Source: Panorpa germanica (Eukaryota; Arthropoda; Insecta; Mecoptera; Panorpidae). Taken from it: a stretch of 64,000 nucleotides of DNA. Below the pieces are notes generated by a model. It worked only from the letters and a program-made list of their open reading frames with translations, was not told where the DNA came from and ran no database searches. Location of the stretch: positions 10,704,282 to 10,768,281 of the forward strand of contig OY783208.1 in the NCBI GenBank assembly GCA_963678705.1, written 5' to 3'. The position numbers and the translations under genes are program-made. This document shows positions 33,925 to 45,720 of this stretch, piece by piece (the first letter of the stretch is position 1; the number at the start of each line of letters is the position of its first letter).

Positions 33925-34145
33925 ACTTATGACATGGGCTTGTGAACTGCTTTTATAGTGGTCGATGATTTAATTGTTGATTGAAATAGATGTTAATAAA
34001 TGTATATTGGCGTACTTATTTTAATAAATTCCTAAATGTTGACGGATTTATAGCAATTAAAAATAGGATTTTAGTGGTGGCGCTACAGATGTCCGCCATA
34101 TTTATCACGTAACATGTCGCACTATTAAAGGATAGGTCAGTTATT
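33925..34145 (+). mobile_element. Partial MITE of the ATGGGCTTGTG family
   Basis: It aligns with 46932-47150 (TAGTGGTCGAT, TGTTGATTGAAAT, TATAGCAATTAAAAAT) and then diverges. Confidence 0.65.
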
Positions 34146-34373
34146 GATTATAAGTATAAGAGTTCTGTGAATGTCTCATGAAGTATTATATAACGAAGAT
34201 GGTCAACCAGGAAAAATAATATCGATTATTTTATTATTACTTATTTCTTGTAAAACAAGCAGCATATAATTCTGTTAACATTTGGATATTTAAAGAAATA
34301 AAAACGCTAATCTACTATTTATAATGTTCGTAATGTTCCATTTTAACATGGAAAACTCATAAGAACTCATAGA

Positions 34374-34440
<67 letters not shown>

Positions 34441-34444
34441 CGCT
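34146..34444. other. AT-rich spacer with (TA)n microsatellite
   Basis: A pure TA run of about 58 bp at 34379-34436. Nothing else seen. Confidence 0.6.
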
Positions 34445-34718
34445 ATATATATTTCCGGTAACAAAATCGTATATGGTATCTTCTTCGCCTACAAAGTTTT
34501 TTAAATTTAGATATTATCTAAAGGACGAATTTCTAAGACTTTCTACGTCCCTGAATTTCCCTGGAGAAAATTATTCTGGAAAAATTGGAAAATTCGAAAA
34601 AATACTTTTGCAAATATCTGACGAACTAGAAAAAATAGAAAACTGAAATTTGGTGTGTGTATTGAGATCATAATTGTCCACATTTTCCAATAGTTGGAAA
34701 TTTGAAATTTGAGTTCAG

Positions 34719-36800
34719 TAGCGGCGCGAATTTCTGGGAGCAATGTTAGAAAAGAGTTAGGACGTTCAAATTTAATATGTAGGCTCGCTGTAGACAGTAA
34801 TTAAAGAAAAAGAAAAAGAAACCACAAATTTCCAGTGGCGGCGGGAGTTGAGACAGTAAAAGCCAGAAATATTAAAAAAGTAGTATTAAAACTTAGGGTA
34901 AGTATTGAGACACTAATTGCGCATGTTTGCCAATAATTGGATTACCAAAATTTTAATTCAGTAGCGGCGTGATTTTTTGGGGGCAATGTCGCAACAGAGC
35001 TAGAACGTTGATATTCAAAACGTGGGCCTTAAATAGAGTGTCATTAAAGAAAAACTATAGAAAACTGTAACTTTCCAGAGGCGGCGAGCGCTGGGGGCCA
35101 AAAACCAGAAATATGGAATATATAGAGCTAAAGGGCTATAGTTAAAAAAATATGTTCTTAGATACAAATAAAATATATCCTAGTGCTAAAATTTAACAAA
35201 CTTGTTCAGTAGCGGAGGTTTGTGGGGGGTACTAATGCTAAAATATAAATACAAAGTAAGAAATTTAGTATGCAGATATAGATTGACATATTTATTACGA
35301 AAATATAAAAAATACTACATTTTCTTAAGTGCAACATTAGAGTGGGGGGTGATAAACCGAGTATAAGAACAATATAGAGGTACAACGATGATATTTTGCA
35401 TGTAGAATAATAAATAGAAGCACAATAGTTCTCTATAAGTTATATAGTCAAATTACATTCAATAGTAGAGTTGAATTGATTTTTGGTGCGTTTGTTGTGC
35501 TGTAAAATCAAACAGGAGTGAGAGGTATAGGGGGAAAATAGTTAAAAGCCCCAAATATAAAAAAATTGAAAAAGTGAAAAAATAGAAATTATGCATGTGC
35601 ATATTTGCGAAAATAAATTTAACCTTAGTAGCGGCGTGAAATTGGGGAAGTGGGGGCGGGAAAACGCTTTGCCAAAGAACTCAATTTTGAAATTTCGATC
35701 ATTTATAAAAGTAGGGGTAGATAAAGGTAGAGAGAATTGTTACGAGCAAAATAGAATTGCTATGCCTAAAATTTGACAATTTTATTTCAGGAGCGGGGAT
35801 TAATGGGGAGACTAATATTATAACGTAAATATAAATACGAAATATAGAGTGTAAGATTACAGTACAGTTTTAATCATGTAAATAAATTGCTGTAATATCG
35901 AATTGGTAGTGTCTGATTGGAGAAGAGTGTGGCGCTGGGGTTCAGTTCTAAGTAACGGTGGTGTTAGAAGTTGTGGCGATAGATTATAATGGCTCTGGGA
36001 GGTAACCGTGTTGCAGAATATGTGCTTTGGTGCTGAAAGTGAGGGTGGCGGGGTACGGGGATTGAATCGAAAGTGCAATAACGGGAAGGAAAAGGCCTAG
36101 AGATGAGATTATTAGGAGAGAACTGCTACGCTTTCTTAAAATCACAAATGAATTGATGTAATTAGTAGGTTTACATTGAAATTAGTGAAAATTTTATCAA
36201 AGATTTATCTTATCAAATAATTATTAAAAAATAATGTACTTCTAAGGATGAAATTTAGTATGCAGGTTGCCAGTAAAGTATTAATTTGGAAAACTAATTG
36301 TTAAGAGATTAGTACGCAGGGGGTGGTAGCGCAGGATTATTTAATGATTGCGCTAAACGGGGGGTATAGGAAAGTGCCCCAATAAGCGATGATGTTCAGT
36401 TAAGCTGTAGTGTTGCAAGTGGGCGCATTATGGCAAAGGTGCAGATGATTACAATTAAAAGTGCGAGAACGATACAGAGCATGGAGCCAAGAGTTGATTG
36501 ATGTTTAGGGGCAGTGGTCATTGTTCAATACTGTGCTTCATTATGGTAAATGATAATTTTACGCAGCGGGGGCGCTGTGAAAGTACTCTAAGGACCGACG
36601 ATGCTCAGGGAAGAAGCGATGCAGAGTGCTAGAAGTAGGAGGCGCTTCATGGCAGAAGCTTAGAGGAATCAAATTAAAAGTTCGGAAACGTAAGAGAGCA
36701 TGGAGATAAGGGGTGACGATTGGTGCTTATGGGCGGGGGCACTGGAGACTGGTCAATACAGTGCTTTATTACTGTAAATAAAGGAATTATAATAAAATAA
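34719..36800 (+). repeat. Degenerate tandem repeats, ~227-245 bp period
   Basis: The AGTAGCGGCG-type motif recurs near 34719, 34964 and 35210 (spacing about 245) and again near 35627 and 35788. GCGCATTATGGC / GCGCTTCATGGC and AGAGCATGGAG recur about 227 bp apart at 36424 and 36651. The units are strongly diverged. Confidence 0.55.
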
Positions 36801-36804
36801 TATT

Positions 36805-38010
36805 TTGCATTTTATTTGCGATATATACAGCAGACTTGGAGGGGGTAATGGAAAGAGGACAAGATGGGGGGGTGCTAATAGGAAGACACTACAAGATATG
36901 GACTTTAGCATACGCTGACGATATAGTCCTGTTGGCAAAAAGGGAAGGAGAGCTGCAGGAGATGGCTCACCGGCTAGGGAGATATATAGACAGGAAAGGA
37001 CTAGAGTTAAAGTTGGAAAAGACAAAAATTATGGTATTTAAAAAAGGGGGTGGAAAAAGAAGACATAAAAAGTGGAAATACAAGACAGAGGACATTGAGG
37101 AAGTAGAAGAATTTAAATATCTGGGCTACACTTTTAAAAAGAACAATGGAGAAGAGGCTCAGATAAGGTAGGTAGCAAAGAAGGCGGAGCTAGCAATGCG
37201 ACGGGTATGGGGACTAGGAGAAAAGGTATTTGGGGGGGACATACAAAAGAGAATATGGATGTTTGATAGACTGATAGCCAGTATGATGTTGTATGGAGCA
37301 GATGTTTAGGGGTGGAAGGAGCAAGAAAAGTTGGAAAGAATACAGGTGAGATATATTAAATGGTTACTAGGGCTGGACAGGTGCACGCCAGGATACATGG
37401 CTATGGAGGAGCTAAAAAGGGATAAGATAAGAATTAAAACAGGGGAAAGAGCAGTATATTACAAGAAGAAATTGACCAGAGCGGAAAGCAAAAATTTAAA
37501 GAAAATGAGAGAGGATAGCATAAAGAATGGGGGGGGGGGGAGGTCCAAAAAAGAGAAAGGAGTACTTTAAAAGGAATGGAATGGCGGTAGAGGAGGCAGA
37601 GAGGAGAAGAGAAGGTGGCGCAAGTGTGAAAGATGAGCTAAGGAGAAGGAATAAGGAGATACAATAGCAGGAGAGAATGGGAAAAATAGAAAAAAGTAAC
37701 TACAATAAAAGATATAAAAGGTTATGTGAAAATAGTGTGCCTCAGTACCTTATAGAAAAAGACATAAAACACATAAGAAGAACAGCAAGGTTTAGATTGG
37801 GAAATGAGGAAAAAGGAAACAGATACTAAGAAAAGAGTGAGGAAAGAAAGTGTAGAGTGTGCGGAGCGGAGGACGAAACACTGGAGCACATTAAGTTTGA
37901 ATGTAAGGAAAAAGTAGCTAGCGAAAGGAATATTAGCCAGCTATTAAAGGGAGGCAGTGAAGGAAAGAGGTGGATGGCGGAAATACTAAGAAGGAAAGGA
38001 AAAACAGAAG
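36805..38010 (+). mobile_element. LINE reverse-transcriptase 3' fragment
   Basis: The frame starts LFAIYTADLEGVMERG and carries the RT palm motif LAYADDIVLLA, LELKLEKTKIMVFKKG and EFKYLGYTF, then, after frame breaks (stops near 37170 and 37307), YIKWLLGLDRCTPGYM and a CCHC knuckle CRVCGAEDETLEHIKFEC at 37850-37905. The 5' half of the RT and any endonuclease are missing. The clade is not determined. A second fragment of the family is at 22812-23110. Confidence 0.8.
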
Positions 38011-38204
38011 AATAAATAAGTTGGTGAAGAATAATGTAAATTTAATTGTAAGTTGAAGTATATGAAACGTATTAAGAATGTAGATTGTAAAACCGAATGG
38101 CGAACAATAAACAATATTTCAGGATTATTTTCTATTTATCAAATAACTTTTATTTATTCACAAATATTAAATACACGTCGCTTTGCGACGGGGCGAAGCG
38201 CTAG

Positions 38205-39530
38205 TAAGAATTACAAAGTTACTAAAAGAATTATTTAAGAAATGTATTAAATAATTGATTGTTCAATAAAGAAAATAAGTGTTAATGATTACATTGTTTT
38301 AGTTGTAAAGCACTTAGAGTTAACGGTCGAGTCGCGTTAAAATAAAGTGATTGTTCAAAGCAGAGATAGCAGCCTGCCGAGCACACAAAGTAAGTAAAAC
38401 CTTATATATTTATTTAATATTATTAGATGAAGTATTAAGTCCTGATAGATAAATAATACACCCACAATAAGCTTAGGTCATCCGACTCAAGGTGATCCAG
38501 ATCACTAAAGAATCTTCGCTAGAGAGGATTGTAGAATCGCTCTCTTAAAATAAGTAACTACCACCATATATAGAAGTAGCATATAAGGGGTAGGGTTAGA
38601 AAGTATAAACAAATATATTGCAAAAACTATTTTGTAGAAAATCATATTATGCACAATTTTTATTTATAACTTTTTGTTATAACTTTTGTAATAACAGAAA
38701 TAAATGTAAAATTAAGTGATGTATAATGAACACATTGTATTGTACTATTGTTTTAATTGCATAACGTTTCCAGCATAGCGTGAACAAACGAAACAAGATG
38801 GCGTTTTATAACCTAACTTTTAATAAACGTATATTCATCAAAAGTATCCTATCAATAGTTGCTAAGTATTCATTATTTTAATTCGTATATAATAATAAAA
38901 AGTTGTTGGTTTGTTCTTGCAGAATTAAATAAAAGATTATATTATTAGGTATATATTTGAATAACGTATAAAATAAGTCGTATCCATTTGACAAGTTCCC
39001 TTATCACATTATATGCAGAGATAATAATAATCATGTGATACTACCAAGTGCTACCAAGTACAACCGGTACTTTAGTTGGTATTACCAAACATAGATGGCT
39101 CTCATGTTCCTTGTACTGATCATACTAAAATAGAATCTACAATGGTATCTTAACAATAAACTTAAAGTAAAATATATTTATAATTTTTCTTTTCATTAAA
39201 AATTTCGTCCTTGTTAATACATTTCATATACATCTTACATAATATATCTACATTAATATCCTTAATTATTTACTATAACTACAACAAATGTATTTCTATA
39301 TATATAAAATAATAAATATAATAATTTACGTTGTCTCTGACTGACTATATTGATGACTAAACTGCGCAGACTAAACTTGAATCGCTATTCTGGCAACATT
39401 TTTTTCGATTGTCGATCAGTATTGTTTGGTTATGTTTTACACTAAAACTGTCACTGACCAAGGTGAAAACACATACCTAAAAGTAATTCAAGAAAAGAAA
39501 ATTAATATTTTAAATTAAAATAAATTCAAG
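38205..39530. other. Intergenic region upstream of the Skp1-like gene
   Basis: No coding content recognised. The Skp1 promoter and first untranslated exon should lie in its last few hundred bases; no TATA box can be singled out in the AT-rich DNA. Confidence 0.5.
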
Positions 39531-39619
39531 GTAAGAACCATTTCTCTACAAGACTTTTATTAGTATAATCTTCAAATCCTGAGAATGATTAAGCTTATTT
39601 ATTGTGCTATCCGTTATAG
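39531..39619 (+). other. 5'UTR intron of the Skp1-like gene
   Basis: A donor AAG|GTAAGAACC at 39531 and an acceptor ...CGTTATAG directly before the ATG at 39620 fit a short 89-bp intron. Confidence 0.55.
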
Positions 39620-40691
39620 ATGAAGATTATTCAATTACTTAGCAATGACGGTGAACTTTTCGAAGTAGACAAAGAAATCATGAAGAGTTCCGAAACACTG
39701 ACGTATATGTTAGATGAAATAGAGTTTGATGACCCAGAAGAAGTTATCCCTCTTCCTAATGTTGATTCTGCTACATTGAAGAAGGTACTGCATTACTTTA
39801 ATTACTTTTCTCTCTTACTGTTTTAATTTTGCATTTATGTTAAATTGTATAGCATATGGCAATATGTGCAGTCATTACCTGCACTATTTAATTTAATTTA
39901 CGTTTTCTTTAAAACCTTACAATGTCCAATGTTTCTAAATTAAAAAAACTATATTATAACCTCCAAAATATGACAATTTTTCAAAATTCAGTAGTATTTT
40001 TATTTTTAAAAGAACTTTAATGTCAGTTTGTCCAAAATAACGAAGTAAAAGTATTATATATGTTTAGAGCAATTTTAATTATTCCATATTCAAGTTTGTA
40101 CAACTGGGGAACTGTCCAAATTTATATTAATAACGACACATGTGCACCAACTAAATTACCTAAATTCAAATTAAAACACGAATGAGACAATGAAAACCTA
40201 TTCTGAAAACCTGAAATCTAGATTTAAATATTAAATAAAAACGTAAAGTAAATATCAAAACAGTGAGTGGGAATGAGGCTTTATCATTTGTGCACTGAAC
40301 TAACTACATTATTCTTTCATTTCACAATTTATCAACTTAATAATATTTAACAAAACGAAACTAAATGAATCAATTATTTTGTTATTTTTATTAGGTCATT
40401 GAATGGGCCACCTTCCATAAGGATATCGACACTTTTGCTGATGAAGAGATTGAAGATGAAGAAATTTCAAATTGGAGTGACACTTTCTTCAACGTTGATG
40501 TGGACACTTTGCTTGAATTGATCGTGGCAGCTAAATATTTTGGCATAGAGAAAATGTTCAATGATGGATGCAAAAATGCTGGACTTAGGATGATTAATAA
40601 ATCACCAAAAGAAATTAAGGTAATATTTAAACTCAATGATGGATTAACACCTGAGGAGCAAAAAACTTCTTCAGTACCGAAATGGGTTTGA
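39620..40691 (+). CDS. Skp1-like protein (153 aa, two coding exons)
   Basis: Exon 1 is 39620-39784 (55 codons), exon 2 40395-40691; the junction keeps phase (LKK|VIEWATFHKD). The BTB/POZ-type N-terminus (residues 1-60; SNDGELFEVDKEIM, PLPNVDSATLKK) and the Skp1 dimerisation/F-box-binding helices (VDVDTLLELIVAAKYFGIEKM, SPKEIK, LTPEEQ) are in the usual order. Skp1 links cullin-1 to F-box proteins in SCF ubiquitin ligases. This copy is divergent (acidic insert DEEIEDEEIS) and ends PKWV, lacking the usual WCEEK-like tail, so F-box binding may differ. An AATAAA signal follows at 40791. Insects often have extra Skp1 paralogues. Confidence 0.85.
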
Positions 40692-40790
40692 AATTTAATG
40701 GCTCTACTGCTTATTGTATTTTAATGTTTGTATGTTTATGATATCTAATATATTTATATTCATATTGTAATTGTTACTATAATTTATATC

Positions 40791-40796
40791 AATAAA
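40791..40796 (+). terminator. Polyadenylation signal of the Skp1-like gene
   Basis: AATAAA lies 100 bp after the stop codon. Confidence 0.6.
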
Positions 40797-41070
40797 GATA
40801 CTGCTATTAATAATTGTATTTTTGTTTTTAAATTTATTTATTTAGTACTTTTATTCACCATAGCCACCATCAAACATTTTTTATACATATTTAACATTTT
40901 ATAATTCTATTTTACAAATTTCTAAATATTTAAATAACAGGAAAAGTTTTAATCATATCTAATATTTCAAAATTGAATTTTGATCTTTCTAAACTATAAT
41001 TTATTCATTCAAATATAATACAATCCAAAGTTCCTTCTTCACCACATTGACATCAATTATTAATACAAAA
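40797..41070. other. Spacer
   Basis: AT-rich; nothing recognised. Confidence 0.4.
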
Positions 41071-41078
41071 ATTGTATT

Positions 41079-41271
41079 CAGTGCCGGATTTAGAAGTGTG
41101 AAGGCCCTGTGGCAACGAAGGAGCAGAGGCCCCTAGTTATTTTCTGAAAAAAAAAAACAATTTCTTTCCGTCTTTCAAAAATTTAGTGCTTTGATCTCTA
41201 TTGTGGGGCACCCTTTCTTGTGGAGGCCCTGGGCCAGTAGCCTCGCCTGCACTCTCTCTAATCAGGGCTTG
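41079..41271. mobile_element. 193-bp hAT-like MITE
   Basis: CAGTGCCGGATTTAG at the left and CTAATCAGGGCTTG at the right are imperfect inverted termini. The perfect 8-bp duplication ATTGTATT (41071-41078, 41272-41279) is typical of hAT elements. No coding content. Confidence 0.8.
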
Positions 41272-41384
41272 ATTGTATTAATAAATATAATATTGTAGTA
41301 TAATTGAGACTTTGTGTTAAAAGAGAACGAAAATGTTATTTTTTCTATTCAAAATATTAGATATTTTAAAACATCATATATTAA

Positions 41385-41966
41385 AAACGGCTCCAGGGAA
41401 GTTTTTGAAAATTGCCTATTTCGTAGAGAAAAAAATTCTAAGACTTTTGGCGTCCCCAGATTTTTCCCTGAATTTCCTGGAAACCCGTTATTTTGGAAAA
41501 ACTGGAAAAAAGTGAGCCCTTTTTTGCTGTATTACTTTGAGTTAGTAAGAGATAGAAAGTTGAAATTTTGCATCTGTATTAAGGTATTCAATGCTGACAT
41601 TTCTCAAAAATTAGAAATTCTAAAATTGAAAAGTTTGGGGTTGAAGAAATTCGGGGACCCGGTAGGGAACGTTGGAGAAAGTACATATTCTGGGTTCTAG
41701 AATAATTATGTATATTATTAATAAAAGAAAATTCAAAATTTCAAAATTTTATTTGGGGGCACGGGGGCAGTTTTTGCCAAAAGTAACAATTGTGCAAAAA
41801 ACTTGAAGTTTTGTATATAGGCTAACCTTGGTAACTTATTTACGAATCGAAAATTAATTATTTTTGTATGTAAAATTTATATAGAACAAGTTAAGTATTT
41901 GAATTTTAAAATGGAAATTAAATTTGACATGAAATTGACGTCGCTTGCGACGGGGGTAAAAGCTAG
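41385..41966 (+). mobile_element. Short Helitron, first of a head-to-tail pair
   Basis: The body block is shared with the next copy (GGCTCCAGGGAAGTTTTTG, TTTGGCGTCCC). The 3' end is the CGTCGCTTGCGACG hairpin (41939-41952), then GGGGTAAAAG and CTAG (41963-41966). The 5' end upstream of 41385 is not conserved. Confidence 0.75.
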
Positions 41967-42735
41967 TCCTATATTATAATGTTCCAACTGTATGTTTATA
42001 TTTTTATATGTTTTTTACTAAATTTTGTATGGTAGCTCGAAAACGGCTCCGTCAATGTTTTTGAAAATTTCCTATTTCGCAGAGAAAAAATTTTAAGACA
42101 TTTGGCGTCCCTGGATTTTTCCCTGAATTTTCTGGAAACCCGTAATTTTGGAAAAACTGAAAAAAAATTGCTTGCTTGTTACTTTTTATTCATAAAACAT
42201 TACAATTATCAATGCTGACATTTTTCAAAAATTAGAAATTCAAAAATAGAAAAAGGGGGCGATGAAAAAATTCGAGGGCCCCGAATGTAGGGACCTTTGG
42301 GGCAAGTTCATATTCTGGATTGTAGAATAATTAAGTATATTATTAATCAAAAGAAATTTCAAATTTCAAAATTTTATTTGGGGGCACGGGAGCACTTTTT
42401 GCTGAAAACAAAAATTATGCTAGACAGTTGAAACTTTGTATATAAGCTAACCTTGATAAATTATTTACGAATCAAAAAAAAATCTCAAATTTTGAAAAAA
42501 AGTTTGTCAACAAACGCATAAATAGATAATATTTTTTATTTTGATAAAAAAAATATAATTTTTAAATTAATTTATATGAAAAATTATTTCTGTTTATATG
42601 TAAAATTTATATAGAATAAGTTAAATATTTCAATTTCAAAATGGAATTAAAATTTGAAATGAAATTACGAATTATTTTATTAAATTCAAATCACACACAC
42701 TAAAAAGACGTCGCTTGCGACGGTGGTAAACCTAG
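41967..42735 (+). mobile_element. Short Helitron, second of the pair (769 bp, both ends visible)
   Basis: It starts TCCTATATTATAATG directly at the CTAG of the previous copy and ends with hairpin 42709-42722 and CTAG (42732-42735) before T. The same 5' end occurs at 11839 and 18982. No coding capacity, so it depends on Rep supplied elsewhere. Confidence 0.8.
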
Positions 42736-43020
42736 TATATTTATATTTTTACCTAAACACTATGTAAACTATAACCTTTTCTTGATTTCAGTTAATTTTA
42801 CATTTTAAAATTTGGGAAAGAAAAGGACGGCTCTACTTTAACTCCGCTTATTTTGGAAATTTAGTACTAAAGAAGCATAATAATTAATTTAGAAAAAAAA
42901 GTCAACGTTGATTCTACATAGTGATAAAAAATTTAAAGTTAAAAAGGTATGTATGAAATTTAAATCTGCCTCCAATTGAATTGCTTTTAGTACAAAATTT
43001 TCATTGTTTTAGTAATTTGT
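42736..43020. other. Spacer before the LRR pseudogene
   Basis: A possible splice acceptor (TTGTTTTAG) lies near 43007-43015. Confidence 0.4.
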
Positions 43021-44095
43021 CAGAATTTCATTGGAAGAAGCAAATACATATGTCGTGGAGTTTTTGTTAACCAAATTAACAGAAGTATCCGTCTGGAAAT
43101 TTCGTATAGTCTTCCCACAGCAACATGAAGCTGTAGACCATTACTGGCTGTGCAAGCGGGACATCAACGTTGACAACTATCCGCCAACAGACGGCAAAGC
43201 CTTACTGGACATTTTGAAACGAACCAAAAATTTAAAGAGAATAAACTACTTAAAAAAAAGAAACGATGCTATTTTCACAAATATTCCAAATATTATCGAA
43301 GAACATTGCTAAATGTTGGAGGTGCTGGACATTCCAGGACAAATCCTGTTCGCTAAAGATTTTAAATCGATAAAGACTTTAACAACTCTTAAAAAGATCA
43401 ACTTAAATGTACGTGAATATCACGCTTCTCTGGAGATTTCATTCGCTAATAACTCTCTGCTGGAAGACGTAACACTTGCAGGCGACATAAGAGGGTCCTG
43501 CTTTGCTTATTTACCAAATACTATTAAAAAGATTGATTTAAGTATTGACCCGCATGAATACAGCGGAGTTTTAGAAAATCTACCAACGTGGCAACTTCAA
43601 AAACTAATTTTGAACAACGTGTGCTTCACCACTGAAAATTTCCACATATTATACATCCAAAATGCGCTGGACGTGAGCGACGTGACATTTGGACAACTTT
43701 TTGAAAGCAATCAACATCTTAAGGAAGATAATAGAACTGATGGCGATGCTTATAGTGTGTTAAGAAAATTACCTAAATCCGTAAAAGAATTAAAGATATT
43801 CAATGGATTTAGTGAAATATCTAAAGAATTCTGATGTTGAGGAACTATTTTATAATAGCACAGGATATTCCAAACTACCGGAAATAGTAGCAGCATTACC
43901 AAATTTAAAAACATTGTCAATTGTAAGCTTTAATTGTGCGTGGGAACATTTGACCCCATCCAACATTTGGGAGAGTTAAAATGTTTACAATTAAATGATG
44001 TATCCCCATCCCTACAGACGAAGACGCTGTTCTAACGATATCTCAAAATTGCGTGGCTTTGGAAGATTTAACTATTAAGTTTATTAGCCCCTAAG
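43021..44095 (+). pseudogene. Leucine-rich-repeat (F-box-like) protein remnant
   Basis: One frame runs 43031-43834 except for a single TAA at 43310 (EEHC, stop, MLEVLDI). It shows LRR-like spacing: LLDILKRTKNLKRINYL, LTTLKKINLN, NNSLLEDVTLAG, LPNTIKKIDLS, WQLQKLILNNV, LPKSVKELKIF. From 43834 to about 44095 LRR-like pieces continue in other frames (LPEIVAALPNLKTLS, NCVALEDLTIKF). No F-box is visible in this part, which may be an internal exon. The resemblance is to FBXL-type substrate receptors of SCF ligases, inferred from repeat style only. It lies 2.3 kb downstream of the Skp1-like gene. Confidence 0.55.
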
Positions 44096-44496
44096 TACAA
44101 CAATTAATTTTAGAGGTGTTTAAGTTGTAAGTAAAAAAAGTACATTTTGAGAACTTTCGTAGTACTGATGGAATTATTTGGATGGATTTGGATAGATGGA
44201 TTAATTAGTATTTAAATTGAATTAATATAAATTTGATATCAATTATAGGTAATTTTTAATTTATTAAACTATTATATGCATAAAAAATCATTTTAACAAG
44301 CAAAAAGCAGTTTAATAGGGAATTGAAAAATTCATTTTTAAAGGTACAGTCCCAATATTTGCTCGTCCCTCATGTACTTCGTCTTTTGCATTTCGTATTA
44401 CCGAGAGATAAACTTTTTGCATTGACGGTACGTCCTGTACCTCCTTAACATCTATTTAAATAAACAATTCAAAAATCGACCCCTAAATGTAGTTTA
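44096..44496. other. AT-rich sequence, no gene seen
   Basis: 44440-44496 begins to resemble the end of the ATGGGCTTGTG MITE family in reverse (AAAATCGACCCCTAAA). Confidence 0.4.
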
Positions 44497-45720
44497 CAAG
44501 CCCATGTCAGAAGTTGTAACTTACATTTACATTTAAGACTAAAATCTGTTATTGGAAAGGATACTAAATACTGCATTGTTAAAGTATTTTATTTTAAGGG
44601 GTTTTACACGATCCGTTCCGATTCCTATAAGTAGTCTGTTCATAAAAAAGTTGATATTACTTGAATCTACGTATATGAAATGTGTTATGTGTTACATTAT
44701 CTTTGACAACTGCTACAACACAAGACTCCATTATTTTTAATTATAATTGAAATAATGACTGTAATATGGCAGACAAAATATATAGACAAGACTAATAGCT
44801 TTAAATGAAATAATGTAAAAATTAATATTAATTTGATGATTTTAGTGGTGATGATTAGTTAATAAGAAATAATGTAATGCAAGTGCTTCCACTAGCTGAA
44901 AATCTTAATGTGGCACTTAATCTTTCATTAGGATTTATTCCCTCCTTGATGTTAGTGTCCTTTTTTGTATTGGAGGAGTCACAAGTCTTAATAATTCCAG
45001 ATACAGCTCCTCATTTATTCTTAAAAAAGTTTTCAGTATAGAACAAACGCCATTAAACATAAAAAAGCAGCAGCATCTTTATAACTTTCAAGACAAAAAG
45101 TTAACCTAAATAATTATTTTAAGAAATTTAGTCAGTCGCACGGTTTTAATCTAATTTCTTTCATTAAATTCACATGTGATAAAGATTCTCTTGAGATACC
45201 ATGATTTTATCCATTTACTTCTTGACTTATTTAGCATCAAAGCTAATCCTAGTGTAATTAGAAAGTCGTCATCCATATTTACACCGTACACTTAATGTCA
45301 AACACCAGTACTCTTTGACATCGCAACTCGGATCAACAAGACAGACAGGGATCTTATGTGTAATGTGAAACACAAACAAGTAATATTCAACTTTTATTAA
45401 ACAGACTATTTATCGGAATCGGAATCAGAACTGATCGTGTAAAACCCTCTTTAGATAGATAATATTAGTTATTTCACATTATTTGTGATTAACGGATATG
45501 TCACATACTTAGGGAGAGTAAAATATCTCCACTGGAAAGCCTCGACATCTCAGAAATGTTATTAAGAGTGAAATAAATGCAATGTATTACAATATTGTGA
45601 AAGTTATACTTGATGTGACTTGTCAAGATAAACGTAAGTTGTTTTACAAAAATAATATTGTTCTTAGATCTAATTTGCAAAAATAGAATCACAAAACAGT
45701 TCACGTGTGCGTTAGAAACA
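44497..45720 (-). repeat. Repeat X copy split by a MITE
   Basis: 44497-44595 and 45451-45720 match the uninterrupted copy at 33584-33940 in reverse order. The gap holds the 855-bp insertion. Confidence 0.75.
44596..45450. mobile_element. 855-bp PIF/Harbinger-like MITE
   Basis: The inverted ends share GGGTTTTACACGATC and continue GTTC(C/T)GATTCC. A TTA duplication (44593-44595, 45451-45453) is proven by the single TTA in the empty paralogue near 33838. TWA duplications are typical of PIF/Harbinger. No transposase. Confidence 0.8.

Larger units (their letters stand above)
34445..38204 (+). mobile_element. Large Helitron-like segment with degenerate G-rich tandem repeats and embedded LINE
   Basis: It opens with the family block AATTTCTAAGAC...CGTCCCTGAATTTCCCTGG and ends CGTCGCTTTGCGACG, GGGCGAAGCG, CTAG|T (38176-38204), a Helitron 3' terminus. 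Between lie repeats of a motif like CAGTAGCGGCGTGAATTTTGGGGG (34.7-35.8 kb), a tandem pair near 36.42 and 36.65 kb, and a 5'-truncated LINE. No Rep gene. The 5' TC end was not located. Confidence 0.6.

Noticed and set aside
36753..37025. Minus-strand frame antisense to the LINE
   Set aside because: Shadow of the reverse-transcriptase frame with the YADD motif on plus.
41314..41700. 128-codon plus-strand frame within the short Helitron
   Set aside because: The homologous stretch in the sister copy at 41967-42735 is not open, so the frame is chance.
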